Of a stretch of 64,000 nt of DNA, positions 35,830 to 45,708 are shown one piece after another. Below the pieces are notes generated by a model, which was given only the letters and a program-made list of their open reading frames with translations, was not told the DNA's origin and made no database searches. Source of the stretch: Nitrospira sp. (GTDB lineage: Bacteria > Nitrospirota > Nitrospiria > Nitrospirales > Nitrospiraceae); contig JAOUMR010000002.1 in assembly GCA_029881435.1 (NCBI GenBank), positions 16,094-80,093 on the forward strand, written 5' to 3'. A program made the translations under genes and the position numbers. Position 1 is the stretch's first letter. Every line of letters starts with the position of its first letter.

Positions 35830-38400
35830 ATGACCATGCGTGTATACGAACTTGCCAAGAAGTTAGGAATGGAAAATCGTGTGCTCATCCCCGAGCTCAA
35901 GAAGATGGGCGCGTCGGTCACGTCTCATAGCAGCGCCCTGGATGATGAGACTGTTCAGAAGGTGATGGAAAAGCTCGCGTCAAGATCAAAGGGGCAGTCA
36001 TCGGCAACCGAAGACGATCTCGCTACAAAATCAACGCCAGACGCAACTCGCGGAAAAGGGACAACGGCCAGGGGCCATTTGATGGAGGAGTCTCCTAAGC
36101 CCGACAAGCGTCGCATTCTGATCAAGCGAAAGAAAGAGGATGAGCCAACCGAGGTCGCGTCTGCTGCATCCGTTTTCGAAGATGAGCATTCGGCTCAGGT
36201 CGGAGCACCCAGCTTCGTGCCAGACTCTTCCGCACCGGCCGACCAGTCAGGTGAGGGAGTGGAGACTGAGCGCAGTCTTGTGGCAGAGGAAGCCTCGGGC
36301 AAGATGCTGCCGGCAGATCCGGCTCCTATCGTTCCGGATCAGGAAGCGACGCAACAGAAGCCGACGGTACCTCCACCACCAGGTCTCGTAGCGGCGACCG
36401 TGGAGGCCGTGGCCGCAAAAAAGAAGAGTACGGCGTTTGAGGCTATTGAAGCGGAAAGTCAAAAAGATAAACTTAAAAAAGCACGAAAGGTGGGTCGTCC
36501 TAAAGACGAGCAACAGGATGTGAAGCTCCGTGAAGATGCCGCCAGATGGCAGGATCTCCGTGCGATCCCAGTGCAGCGACGTGATGACCGATCCAAGCAC
36601 TTGCACCACAGTACGCCGGCTGAAATCACAAAGCCTCGCCGGAAAAGTGTCAAAGTCACACCGCGGACCACGGTGAAGGAATTTGCCGAGTTGATCGGTC
36701 AGCGGCCAGCGGACATCGTTCGCAAATTAATGGACATGGGCCAGATGCTGACCTTTCAGCAGCCAATGAATCTGGATGCGGCAACAATGTTTGCCGAAGA
36801 AAGTGGTGTCAAAATCGAAATCGCGATTGAGAAGGTAGGAGAGGACTTATTGCAAGATCTCGTCGATACGGGCGAGGACGAACGACCTGAACCTCGCCCT
36901 CCGGTCGTCACCATTATGGGCCATGTCGATCACGGGAAGACATCCTTGCTCGATGCGATTCGCCAGACCAACGTGGCGGAGGGTGAAGCTGGCGGCATTA
37001 CACAACATATTGGCGCCTATACGGTCTCGGTGCGCGGTAAGCAAGTTACGTTTCTAGACACGCCTGGCCACGAAGCGTTCACCGCGATGCGGGCTCGAGG
37101 AGCGAAGGTTACCGACATCGTTATTTTGGTTGTTGCCGCCGATGACGGGGTGATGCCGCAGACCGTTGAAGCGATCCATCACGCCAAAGCAGCTGGGGTG
37201 CCACTGATCGTGGCAATGAACAAAATCGACAAACCTGATGCCAATCCTGATCGAGTTAAAAACGCACTTTCAGAGCATGGCTTGATTTCAGAAGCCTGGG
37301 GAGGCGACACCATTATGGTGGAGGTGTCCGCGAAGCAGAAAACGGGGCTCGATACGCTGCTAGAGATGATCCTACTTCAGTCCGAAGTGCTTGAGCTTAA
37401 GGCAGATCCACATCGACAGGCTCGAGGTACCGTGATCGAAGCAAAAATCGAACGCGGCAGGGGTCCGGTTGCAACGGTCTTGGTGCAGAGTGGGACTCTC
37501 AAGGTAGCCGATGCGTATGTGGTGGGCTCATTTAGCGGGCGCGTCCGGGCTCTTATTAATGATCGGGGCGAGAAGGCTCGGCAGGCCGGACCGTCGATCC
37601 CAGTGGAAGTGATCGGCTTACCGGGGGTTCCATCGGCAGGAGATGTCTTCCAAGTCGTCTCCAACGAGAGAGTGGCTCGAGAGATCGCCGAGGAGCGATC
37701 GCAAAAGCGGCGGGCTGCAGAGCTCGCTGGTCCGGCGAAGGTGACGCTGGATGATCTCTTTGCGAAGATTCAGGAGGGATCAGTCAAGGAATTGGCCATT
37801 GTGATCAAAGCTGATGTGCAAGGATCGTCGGAAGCGCTGGCGGGTGCTGTTGAAAAGCTCTCGACCGACGCCGTCAAGCTCCGTGTGATTCATAACGGAG
37901 TCGGGGGTATCATGGAGTCTGATGTCCTGCTTGCAGCTGCGTCACGAGCTATTATCATCGGCTTCAACGTCAGACCTGAGCCCAAGGCAACTGCATTGGC
38001 CGAACAGCAGGGCGTTGACGTTAGGCTCTATACGATCATTTATGACGCCATTGCCGACATCAAAGCCGCAATGGAAGGCTTACTCGAGCCCACGCTTAAG
38101 GAGCGAGTCTTGGGTCGAGCCGAGGTGCGGCAGGTGTTTATGATTCCCAAGGTTGGAGCGGTGGCCGGGGCGTATATCGTCGATGGGACGATTGCCCGTT
38201 CAAGTGCAGGAGTAAGAGTTATTCGCGATAACGTCGTAGTATATCAGGGCAAGCTTGGTTCTCTACGGCGGTTTAAAGACGATGTGCGAGAAGTCCAACA
38301 AGGTTATGAGTGTGGGTTGAGCGTTGAAAACTTCAATGATGTGAAGACCGGTGACATCGTTGAAGCGTACACGATCGACAAGATTGCGACAAAGCTCTAG
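35830..38400 (+). CDS. infB: translation initiation factor IF-2
   Basis: An 856-residue IF-2 starting at ATG 35830 (an ATG six bases later is also possible). IF2-N modules are at about 1-50 ([20 protein letters not shown]) and again before the G domain; a long low-complexity charged linker lies between. The GTPase has G1 GHVDHGKTS (364-372), DTPGHEA and NKID. C-terminal domains 2-4 bind fMet-tRNA. It is separated from nusA by 16 bases; the usual ylxR gene between them is missing. Confidence 0.96.
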   Translation: MTMRVYELAKKLGMENRVLIPELKKMGASVTSHSSALDDETVQKVMEKLASRSKGQSSATEDDLATKSTPDATRGKGTTARGHLMEESPKPDKRRILIKRKKEDEPTEVASAASVFEDEHSAQVGAPSFVPDSSAPADQSGEGVETERSLVAEEASGKMLPADPAPIVPDQEATQQKPTVPPPPGLVAATVEAVAAKKKSTAFEAIEAESQKDKLKKARKVGRPKDEQQDVKLREDAARWQDLRAIPVQRRDDRSKHLHHSTPAEITKPRRKSVKVTPRTTVKEFAELIGQRPADIVRKLMDMGQMLTFQQPMNLDAATMFAEESGVKIEIAIEKVGEDLLQDLVDTGEDERPEPRPPVVTIMGHVDHGKTSLLDAIRQTNVAEGEAGGITQHIGAYTVSVRGKQVTFLDTPGHEAFTAMRARGAKVTDIVILVVAADDGVMPQTVEAIHHAKAAGVPLIVAMNKIDKPDANPDRVKNALSEHGLISEAWGGDTIMVEVSAKQKTGLDTLLEMILLQSEVLELKADPHRQARGTVIEAKIERGRGPVATVLVQSGTLKVADAYVVGSFSGRVRALINDRGEKARQAGPSIPVEVIGLPGVPSAGDVFQVVSNERVAREIAEERSQKRRAAELAGPAKVTLDDLFAKIQEGSVKELAIVIKADVQGSSEALAGAVEKLSTDAVKLRVIHNGVGGIMESDVLLAAASRAIIIGFNVRPEPKATALAEQQGVDVRLYTIIYDAIADIKAAMEGLLEPTLKERVLGRAEVRQVFMIPKVGAVAGAYIVDGTIARSSAGVRVIRDNVVVYQGKLGSLRRFKDDVREVQQGYECGLSVENFNDVKTGDIVEAYTIDKIATKL

Positions 38401-38505
38401 GAAGCCTCGCGTCTATTCTTATGTCGTCTCTCTCGATGTGAGGAGGAACGGCGCAGCCGCCACCGTGAGGTTCCATCAAAGCCTTGATGAAGATGAGTGC
38501 TCAAT

Positions 38506-38787
38506 ATGGTGGTGGGGCTCTGTACCGTAGAGTTATTCATTGCAGGGAGCCAATCGCTCAAAGACAAGCGGCAGGTCCTTCACGGACTAAAGGACAGACT
38601 TCGGGGAAAGTTTAATCTCTCCATTGCTGAAGTGGATGGCCAAGACCTTTGGCAGAAGGCGGTTCTCGGTATGGCTTGTGTAGCCAATGACGGCAGCTAC
38701 GTGAATCAGGTGCTTGAACAAGCGTTGAATGTGATCAAAAGCATGCCAACGGTTGAAATCCTACGGACCCAACGGGAATTGCTCTAA
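38506..38787 (+). CDS. DUF503 / YlxP-like protein
   Basis: A 93-residue protein with the DUF503 pattern (GLCTVELFIAGSQSLKDKRQ, then SIAEVDGQDLWQKAVLGMAC). Its position between infB and rbfA is where the small protein YlxP sits in many bacteria. The function is not established but is thought to be ribosome-related. ATG 38506 or the GTG nine bases earlier may be the start. Confidence 0.82.
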   Translation: MVVGLCTVELFIAGSQSLKDKRQVLHGLKDRLRGKFNLSIAEVDGQDLWQKAVLGMACVANDGSYVNQVLEQALNVIKSMPTVEILRTQRELL

Positions 38788-38829
38788 GCCTCACGCGCAG
38801 CCTGTGATGGATAGCGTCACACGAGCAAG

Positions 38830-39240
38830 ATGGCAAAAACGAGCTATAAAAGAGCAGATCGGGTGGCGGATCAGATCCAGATGGAAGTGGCCGACATCCT
38901 CATGCGGAAAATCAAAGACCCTCGGGTGCATGATGTCACCGTCACTGATGTGGAACTCACCGGGGATTTACGCATTGCTCGTGTTTTTGTCACAACCATG
39001 GAGACGGGCGAGGCAGAGCGGAATATCTTTATCGGGCTCTCCAAGGCCAGTGGCTTTGTGCGAGCGGAGCTAGGTCGTCGGCTTTCTCTCCGCTACCTTC
39101 CGGATGTTATCTTTAAAAAAGATATCAGTGGGCCACGCGGCGATCGCATTATGCAGTTGCTGGATGGACTCCATCATGACAATGAAGGACAAGAGACATC
39201 AGATACTCAGAGTGAGAGAGAACGTATCGCGCCCTCTTAG
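38830..39240 (+). CDS. rbfA: ribosome-binding factor A
   Basis: A 136-residue RbfA, a KH-like protein that helps 16S rRNA 5'-end maturation and cold adaptation. ADRVADQIQMEVADILMRKI, DPRVHDVTVTDVELTGDLRI and RYLPDVIFKKD match the family. A C-terminal acidic/charged extension of about 20 residues follows. It sits between the DUF503 gene and truB in the operon. Confidence 0.92.
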   Translation: MAKTSYKRADRVADQIQMEVADILMRKIKDPRVHDVTVTDVELTGDLRIARVFVTTMETGEAERNIFIGLSKASGFVRAELGRRLSLRYLPDVIFKKDISGPRGDRIMQLLDGLHHDNEGQETSDTQSERERIAPS

Positions 39241-39267
39241 GGCGTATAGAAGACGGCGCAAATTATA

Positions 39268-40197
39268 ATGGAACATGAGGATAGCGTAGACGGGGTTCTT
39301 ATTGCCCACAAAGAAGCCGGATGGACATCACACGATGTTGTGGCTAAGGTACGGAAGATACTCGGGGAAAGCAAAGTCGGTCATGCCGGCACGCTGGACC
39401 CGAGCGCTACGGGTGTCCTACCCATTCTGGTCGGACGTGCGACAAGAATTGCCGAATACCTCATGGATTGGGATAAGGAGTACCGGGCTGTTTTACGGCT
39501 TGGGGAAACGACTGACACCCAGGATGCGTCAGGTCAGGTGCTGACAAAGACTGATCCATGCCAGGTGAATGAGGATATGATCCATACGGTCGTAACGCAG
39601 TTTCGAGGAACGCAACGGCAATTGCCTCCGATGTATTCCGCCGTGAAGGTCAGCGGGCAACCGCTGTACAAAGCAGCAAGAGCCGGCAAGACCATCGATA
39701 GGGTCGAGCGGTCTGTAACCATTCACGAGCTGGAAGTCCTGGCTATCAACGGTTGTGACGTGACTCTTCGTATTGTGTGCTCAAAAGGGACATATGTGCG
39801 CGCGCTGTGTACCGACATTGGCCAGGCCTTGGGGGTGGGTGGCCATCTTTATGCGCTTCAGCGTCGTCGAGTGGGCCCTCTTTCAATCGATGAGGCGTTG
39901 ACGATCGATGAAATCGCAGGCCATCTTGCCATGGGCACGCTCCGAGAACGGTTTCTTTCGTTGGATCAACTCTTATCCCAGCTCCCGACGGTGGTCGTCA
40001 ATGCAGAACAGGCCCAACGGGTTGTCCATGGAACGCCGGTGTCCCCGGTGGGAATCAGTCAACTCCCTGCTTCGCCCCATCCCGTGCCGGTCCGGCTGAA
40101 GAATGAAGCCGGCCAACTGTTGGCGATTGGCACGCACGATACGCAGGGCTTGGGGCCGATTAAAATTCGTAAAGTATTTAGTCTTTCGACTCATTAA
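39268..40197 (+). CDS. truB: tRNA pseudouridine(55) synthase TruB
   Basis: A 309-residue TruB. The catalytic Asp is in [16 protein letters not shown] (about residue 46), and [20 protein letters not shown] and [18 protein letters not shown] are further conserved motifs. It makes pseudouridine at position 55 of tRNA. The last 55 residues form a C-terminal PUA-like domain. rpsO follows 16 bases later. Confidence 0.94.
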   Translation: MEHEDSVDGVLIAHKEAGWTSHDVVAKVRKILGESKVGHAGTLDPSATGVLPILVGRATRIAEYLMDWDKEYRAVLRLGETTDTQDASGQVLTKTDPCQVNEDMIHTVVTQFRGTQRQLPPMYSAVKVSGQPLYKAARAGKTIDRVERSVTIHELEVLAINGCDVTLRIVCSKGTYVRALCTDIGQALGVGGHLYALQRRRVGPLSIDEALTIDEIAGHLAMGTLRERFLSLDQLLSQLPTVVVNAEQAQRVVHGTPVSPVGISQLPASPHPVPVRLKNEAGQLLAIGTHDTQGLGPIKIRKVFSLSTH

Positions 40198-40213
40198 GAT
40201 GGAAGGAGCCGCG

Positions 40214-40483
40214 ATGGCATTACTGAAAGAAGCAAAGACAGAACTCATCAAGCAATTTCAGCAACACGATAAGGATTCCGGGTCACCGGAAGTCCAAATT
40301 GCCGTGTTGACTAACCGAATCACCTATCTGACCGAGCATTTCCAAACCCATAAAAAAGATCACCACTCTCGCCGGGGCTTGTTGCAACTGGTCGGTCGGA
40401 GAAGACGATTGCTCGACTATCTTCGTGGCGTGGAAGAAGCGCGTTACCGAGCCATTATTGATCGTCTTGGCATTCGTAAGTAA
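40214..40483 (+). CDS. rpsO: 30S ribosomal protein S15
   Basis: An 89-residue S15. [19 protein letters not shown] and [19 protein letters not shown] are diagnostic. ATG 40214 is preceded by GGAAGGAG with near-ideal spacing; the open frame continues upstream but is not S15-like. S15 binds the central domain of 16S rRNA and often represses its own mRNA. Confidence 0.97.
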   Translation: MALLKEAKTELIKQFQQHDKDSGSPEVQIAVLTNRITYLTEHFQTHKKDHHSRRGLLQLVGRRRRLLDYLRGVEEARYRAIIDRLGIRK

Positions 40484-40695
40484 GCGGCGCGACGGCGTAG
40501 GCCGTTATCATAGCAGAGTTCACATATCCCACAGATGAACACCGACATGCGTTCTGACTCTGCATACTCAATGCCGACAGGCTATGACCCGGTAGCACCA
40601 TACCGATGGTTCAGGCCATTCGGCACAGCCATGAATATGCCTGGTTCGAGCGTATCTCAGTGGGCATCTGTGGATCTAACCAGAGGAGACCATAG

Positions 40696-42813
40696 ATGGT
40701 ACATGTTGTAGAGATCGACATTGCTGGCCGGACACTCCGTCTTGAAACTGGTCGGGTCGCCAAGCAGGCCGACGGATCAATTTGGGCGTCATACGGTGAT
40801 ACGATAGTCATGGCCACAGCCGTGGCTGCGCAAACGGCCAAGCCTGGAATAGATTTCCTTCCACTGACCGTCGATTATCAAGAAAGAGCCTATGCCGCGG
40901 GTAAGATCCCAGGTGGCTATTTCAAACGTGAAGGTCGACCAGCTGAAAAGGAAGTGTTAACAAGCCGATTGATCGATCGCCCTCTCCGTCCACTCTTTCC
41001 AGAAGGATATTATTTTGAAACACAAGTGATTGCCTCAGTGCTCTCAGCGGATAAGACTGGTTCTTCCGACGTCATCGGCATTACTGCGGCATCCGCCGCC
41101 CTCGCGGTCTCGAATATTCCATTCAATGGTCCCGTGGCTGGCGTGAAGATCGGCCGTATCAAAGGTCAGCTCGTCGTCAATCCCGACCTTGAGTCCATGG
41201 AGCAGAGCGATCTTCATCTGGTGGTTGCAGGCACCGCGGACGCCGTCATGATGGTGGAAGCGGGCGCCAACGAATTGCCCGAACAGACGATGCTCGAAGC
41301 CCTGGAACTGGCGCACTCCGAGATTAAGAAGATCGTCAAGAAGATCACTGAGTTGGCTCAGAAAGTCGGAAAGGTGAAGCGAGCGGTGGTGGCTGAGTCG
41401 ATTGATTCCCAATTACAGGCCGAGATCAAAGCATTGGTCGCGCAGCCCATTCGTGATGCCATCATGATCTCTAATAAGACCGCCCGGCAAGAGCGATTGG
41501 ATCAGGTTCTGGCTGGCGCTATTGAAAAATTGAAAAAACCGGAGGAGCTCTCGCGTGAACGGCACGTCAAGATCGTGTTCCACCAACTGGAGTACACGGA
41601 AGTTCGGAAAATGATCTTAGAGAAACAGTCACGGGCCGATGGGCGGGGACCAGCCGACATTCGTCCGATCACCTGCGAAGCGGGAGCATTGCCACGAGCC
41701 CATGGTTCAGCGATTTTTACCCGAGGTGAAACGCAGAGCTTGGCGGTCGTGACATTAGGGACGACCGACGATGAACAACGCATCGACGCGCTAGAAGGCG
41801 AGTACACGCGCACATTCATGCTGCACTACAACTTCCCGCCGTTTAGCGTCGGTGAGGCACGTCCGCTTCGTTCACCCGGGCGACGTGAAGTCGGGCACGG
41901 TGCCTTGGCTGAACGCGCGTTGAAGCCCGTTATCCCAAACAAGGATGTGTTCCCATATACGCTGCGGATTGTTTCTGAAATTCTGGAATCCAACGGCTCA
42001 TCCTCGATGGCGACGGTCTGCGGCGGAACATTAGCCATGATGGATGCCGGTGTCCCGATCAAGGAACCGGTGGCCGGCATCGCTATGGGTCTGATCAAGG
42101 AAGGCGACGACGTCATTATCTTGTCGGACATCCTCGGTCTGGAGGATCATTTAGGCGACATGGACTTCAAGGTCTGTGGGACGAAGAATGGCGTCACCGC
42201 GCTTCAGATGGATATCAAGATCGGCGGGATCACGACGGCGCTGATGCAGCAAGCCTTGGAACAAGCTCGTTTGGGACGACTGCATATCCTCGGCCATATG
42301 GCGAAGGCGCTCCCCGAACCGCGGACTCACCTCTCACCCTTTGCTCCACGCATCCACACGATGAAGGTCAAACAGGATAAGATTCGAGACATTATTGGTC
42401 AGGGCGGTAAAACCATTCGTGGGATTCAATCGGACTGCGGGGTCAAAATCAGCGTTGAGGATACAGGTGTCGTGACGATTGCCTCCTCCGATCAAGCGTC
42501 GTTACAAAAAGCCAAAGACATCATCGACCGCTTAACCGAGGAAGTGGAAGTGGGGAAGGTCTATACGGGGACGGTTCGAAAGATCATGGACTTTGGCGCA
42601 TTTGTGGAGGTATTGCCTGGGACGGACGGACTGGTTCACATCTCGCAACTGGCGCATCACCGTGTGAAAGCGGTGTCCGACGAAGTATCGGAAGGGGACC
42701 AAATTCTTGTGAAGGTTCTCGAGATCGATAGGCAGGGTAAGATTCGACTGAGTCGAAAAGAGACGATCCCTGCGCCGACAGGAAGTGGCACAAAAGATTC
42801 TTCCAGCGAGTAA
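40696..42813 (+). CDS. pnp: polyribonucleotide nucleotidyltransferase (PNPase)
   Basis: A 705-residue PNPase. Two RNase PH domains (1-145 and 315-540; the second holds the phosphorolytic core near GDMDFKVCGTKNGVTALQMD) are separated by a helical domain. A KH domain (IIGQGGKTIRGIQSDCG, about 560) and S1 domain (TVRKIMDFGAFVEVLPGTDG, about 625) follow. It degrades RNA 3'-to-5' with phosphate. It starts 212 bases after rpsO, a usual distance for the structured pnp leader. Confidence 0.96.
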   Translation: MVHVVEIDIAGRTLRLETGRVAKQADGSIWASYGDTIVMATAVAAQTAKPGIDFLPLTVDYQERAYAAGKIPGGYFKREGRPAEKEVLTSRLIDRPLRPLFPEGYYFETQVIASVLSADKTGSSDVIGITAASAALAVSNIPFNGPVAGVKIGRIKGQLVVNPDLESMEQSDLHLVVAGTADAVMMVEAGANELPEQTMLEALELAHSEIKKIVKKITELAQKVGKVKRAVVAESIDSQLQAEIKALVAQPIRDAIMISNKTARQERLDQVLAGAIEKLKKPEELSRERHVKIVFHQLEYTEVRKMILEKQSRADGRGPADIRPITCEAGALPRAHGSAIFTRGETQSLAVVTLGTTDDEQRIDALEGEYTRTFMLHYNFPPFSVGEARPLRSPGRREVGHGALAERALKPVIPNKDVFPYTLRIVSEILESNGSSSMATVCGGTLAMMDAGVPIKEPVAGIAMGLIKEGDDVIILSDILGLEDHLGDMDFKVCGTKNGVTALQMDIKIGGITTALMQQALEQARLGRLHILGHMAKALPEPRTHLSPFAPRIHTMKVKQDKIRDIIGQGGKTIRGIQSDCGVKISVEDTGVVTIASSDQASLQKAKDIIDRLTEEVEVGKVYTGTVRKIMDFGAFVEVLPGTDGLVHISQLAHHRVKAVSDEVSEGDQILVKVLEIDRQGKIRLSRKETIPAPTGSGTKDSSSE

Positions 42814-42816
42814 CTC

Positions 42817-44082
42817 TTGTATTGCAAACGTATTCTCGATAACGGGATTCGCCTCGTCACCGAGCGAATCCCGTCCCTCAAATCCGTCACCATAGGTATC
42901 TGGGTCGATGTGGGCTCTCGTGACGAAAGTCCGGCACAGGCTGGCTACTCCCACTTCATTGAGCACATGTTCTTTAAGGGGACGGCGACTCGCTCAGCAA
43001 CGGACATCTCCAGGGAAATCGATGCGTTAGGAGGCGAAATGAACGCCTTCACGACTCGGGAGACGACGACGTTCTACGTCAAGGTATTGGATCAGCACTT
43101 GCCGAAGGCGCTGGATCTGCTGTCGGATCTGTTCCTCCGGTCACGACTCGGGAAAAAAGAAATTGAGAAGGAAAAGCAGGTCATCCTTGAAGAAATCCGC
43201 ATGGTCCAAGACGATCCGGAAGACCTGGTTCAAGAGCTTCATACCAAATTAGTCATGGGACGACATCCGTTGAGTCGCTCGATTCTTGGGCGGGAGTCAA
43301 CGATCGCTCAAGTCAGTCGGCAAGATCTCATGCGATACGTTGCGATGCACTATCGTCCCGAAAAAATCGTCATTGCAGTTGCCGGAAATTTTGATCTACG
43401 GAAACTTGAGGCGACCATTGCTCGGACGTTCGGCAAGTATCAGAACCCCAGTCGTGCTGTGCCGGGGAAACGCTGGCCCGCCGAACTCTGTGGTGGCGTG
43501 ACCATGAAGCAGAAGCCATTGGAGCAGGTACATCTCTGCGTAGGATTGCCAGGCGTGGCTGCCGGTCATAAAGATCGATACGCCGTCTATGCGCTGAATA
43601 GTGTCCTGGGTGGGAGTGTGAGTTCCAGACTTTTTCAAGAGATACGAGAAAAACGTGGCCTATCCTATTCGATCTACTCCTTCTTATCGGGCTACTCTGA
43701 TGGCGGCACCGTGACCGTCTACGCAGGAACTCAAGCACGAGAGGTTGAGCGAGTCCTCGATCTGGTGTGCCGTGAGGTTCGTAAACTTGCGAAACAGGGC
43801 ATCGATCGCGACGAGCTGAAACGGACGAAGGATCAAATGAAAGGTGGACTCATGCTCAGCTTGGAGAGTTCTCATAGCCGTATGAATAAACTTGCAAAGG
43901 ATGAATTAATTGCTGGCAGTCACACAAGCCTGGAACAAATGATTATAGAAATTGATGCAGTGACGGAACAGCACGTCTTTCATGTCGCACAGGATTCATT
44001 CGTGTCCAAAGAAATCGCCTTGACAGGCTTAGGACCACTGTCTTCTCGCCAGGTCCATGCATTGACTGCACGATCTTTATGA
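42817..44082 (+). CDS. M16 family zinc protease
   Basis: A 421-residue insulinase-type protein with H46-F-I-E49-H50 and the distant third ligand E126, matching the HxxEHx76E rule exactly. DALGGEMNAFTTRETTTFYV and the later RGLSYSIYSFLSGYSDGGTV are typical. It starts at TTG 42817, only three bases after the pnp stop, so it is translationally linked. Relatives degrade short peptides; this pnp-adjacent type is widespread but its substrate is unknown. Confidence 0.88.
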   Translation: MYCKRILDNGIRLVTERIPSLKSVTIGIWVDVGSRDESPAQAGYSHFIEHMFFKGTATRSATDISREIDALGGEMNAFTTRETTTFYVKVLDQHLPKALDLLSDLFLRSRLGKKEIEKEKQVILEEIRMVQDDPEDLVQELHTKLVMGRHPLSRSILGRESTIAQVSRQDLMRYVAMHYRPEKIVIAVAGNFDLRKLEATIARTFGKYQNPSRAVPGKRWPAELCGGVTMKQKPLEQVHLCVGLPGVAAGHKDRYAVYALNSVLGGSVSSRLFQEIREKRGLSYSIYSFLSGYSDGGTVTVYAGTQAREVERVLDLVCREVRKLAKQGIDRDELKRTKDQMKGGLMLSLESSHSRMNKLAKDELIAGSHTSLEQMIIEIDAVTEQHVFHVAQDSFVSKEIALTGLGPLSSRQVHALTARSL

Positions 44083-44367
44083 ATATCCCCGGTGGCCGCG
44101 CCGTTCGATCATATAACGCATTGTTTTACATATGCTTTTAAGTCAGATGTTTCCGGTTCCCGTTCCGGCAAACATTTCCTTGACTTGACATCGCAGTTTC
44201 AGTACCGTTCCGTTATTATTGCCAGGTCTTGCGCGTAGTGTAGGGAGTCTTTAAAGTCCGTAACGAACAATAAATTTTGCAGTGGCTCTTTTGGCACATT
44301 ACGAATATGAGAATAATGATCGCCTGCTAAACCTATCGGGTTCAAATTGATGAAGGAGGGATTAGAT

Positions 44368-44883
44368 ATGAAGAGGGCTGTCGTTCTAGCTGCCGTCGCG
44401 GTGTTTTGGGGATTCGGCTTGCTAGCGGCCGAGTTTTCATTCGCCGACGGAGACATTGAAAAGGTGGGTCTCGCCGATGCGGTCGTCGGGGGGAAGCCGC
44501 TGAAGGCCGAAGCCGGCCTCAAGACGCTGCAAGGGCGTGTCTGGTCGCAATGGGCTGATAATCCCGATGGGGAACTCTTGTTCGGGATTCAATATTGGAA
44601 TACAGGAGAACCAGGATCCGGCGATACGGGAGGCCGATCCTCGACCATGCTTGACGTCAAGCCGCCAGATCCCTTGTTCAGTTGCTGTGCGTGGGGGTTT
44701 TCCGGCGGAACCGAAAAGAACTCAACGTATTCGGGTTGGTATCATGCCGCCACGACGGTTCGCCTGGCAGTGAAAGACAAGGCGTTGATGGATCAGATCA
44801 TCAAAGCCTCACAAGAATTGGTGGCCATGGAGGTGACACTGAGTGGCAGGACCATTACCGCTTTTAAGGTAATGAAGGACTAA
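44368..44883 (+). CDS. exported protein of unknown function (first of a pair)
   Basis: A 171-residue protein. ATG 44368 follows GAAGGAGGG. A signal peptide (AVVLAAVAVFWGFGLLAAE, probably cleaved before DGDIEK) is followed by TLQGRVWSQWADNPDG, a short Ser/Gly-rich stretch with a double cysteine (LFSCCAWGFSGG) and a C-terminal helix-strand (QELVAMEVTLSGRTITAF). I do not recognise the family. The next gene starts 49 bases later and shares the phrase QGRV in the same relative position. Confidence 0.6.
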   Translation: MKRAVVLAAVAVFWGFGLLAAEFSFADGDIEKVGLADAVVGGKPLKAEAGLKTLQGRVWSQWADNPDGELLFGIQYWNTGEPGSGDTGGRSSTMLDVKPPDPLFSCCAWGFSGGTEKNSTYSGWYHAATTVRLAVKDKALMDQIIKASQELVAMEVTLSGRTITAFKVMKD

Positions 44884-44932
44884 ACTAGACACTCTCAATG
44901 CGCAAAGACGTTGTCGTAAGGAGGATGCGATC

Positions 44933-45595
44933 ATGATGTTGCAGAAGCAAGGTGCAGCCATTCTGGCAGCCGTCGCGCTGGTCGTCGGTATGGCTTCGAC
45001 CGCCTCGGCGATTGAGTCATTCCAGGAACGGTTCGAATGGGGAGATATGAGTAAGCCGACCACCATACAAGGTAGGGTGATCGTACTGGATCCGTACGAT
45101 GAAGCAGTCTGGATCAATGTTTCCGTTTTTGGCGGCAATGCCGAGAGTGGGCTCTATTGGCAAAAGGTTCACCCAGGTAAGACGTTGAAGTTTTATGCCG
45201 AGAAGTCCGTCTGGCAAGAACTGAAGAAGATGGGGCGACCTCATGCAGGGCCGGCAGCGGCAAAAGAAGTACCTCCCGGTAGCACCACGGACTTGATCGA
45301 GTTCGTCGTTGTGGAAAGCGAGCAGAACCATCGTGTGATTTCGTCAGTGAAAAAGATTCCTGAGGTGGCTGGTACCGTCGGTAAACCCCTGAGCATTTCC
45401 GCGCTTCGTTTCAAGGAATGTACGGGGAAAAACGAGTTTGACTCAGCCTGTTCAAAGGCTAAGACAACCCTCAACGAATCCCCGGTAACGCCGGATGGGA
45501 GTAACGTGGGTATGCAATATGATGTTATGCTCCCCGGTGGGAAAACAGTCGGTGGGTTAATTCCTTGGACAGCGCAGTATAACCAGGTCCACTGA
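44933..45595 (+). CDS. exported protein of unknown function (second of a pair)
   Basis: A 220-residue protein. AAGGAGG lies upstream of ATG 44933, and residues 1-27 (ILAAVALVVGMASTASAIES) are a signal peptide. Predicted strands include TTIQGRVIVLDPYDEAVWIN and IEFVVVESEQNHRVISSVKK; a CTGKNEFDSAC pair may form a disulfide. No known domain is recognised. A strong terminator follows 19 bases after the stop, so with the preceding gene it forms a two-gene exported operon. Confidence 0.6.
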   Translation: MMLQKQGAAILAAVALVVGMASTASAIESFQERFEWGDMSKPTTIQGRVIVLDPYDEAVWINVSVFGGNAESGLYWQKVHPGKTLKFYAEKSVWQELKKMGRPHAGPAAAKEVPPGSTTDLIEFVVVESEQNHRVISSVKKIPEVAGTVGKPLSISALRFKECTGKNEFDSACSKAKTTLNESPVTPDGSNVGMQYDVMLPGGKTVGGLIPWTAQYNQVH

Positions 45596-45614
45596 GGACT
45601 TTACCGAGTGACGA

Positions 45615-45660
45615 GAAAGGGCGCCCTTTCCCCTGAGGGGAAGGGCGCCCTTTCCTTTTC
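45615..45660 (+). terminator. very strong intrinsic terminator
   Basis: Arms GAAAGGGCGCCCTT... (45615-45633) and its complement (45637-45654) form an 18-bp stem with one bulged base and a three-base loop. The tail CCTTTTC follows. It closes the exported-protein operon and separates it from convergent mutS. Confidence 0.85.
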
Positions 45661-45708
45661 ACGTTCAACCTCCCTGAGTGCTATCCATTATGACGAATGG
45701 CTGGGATC

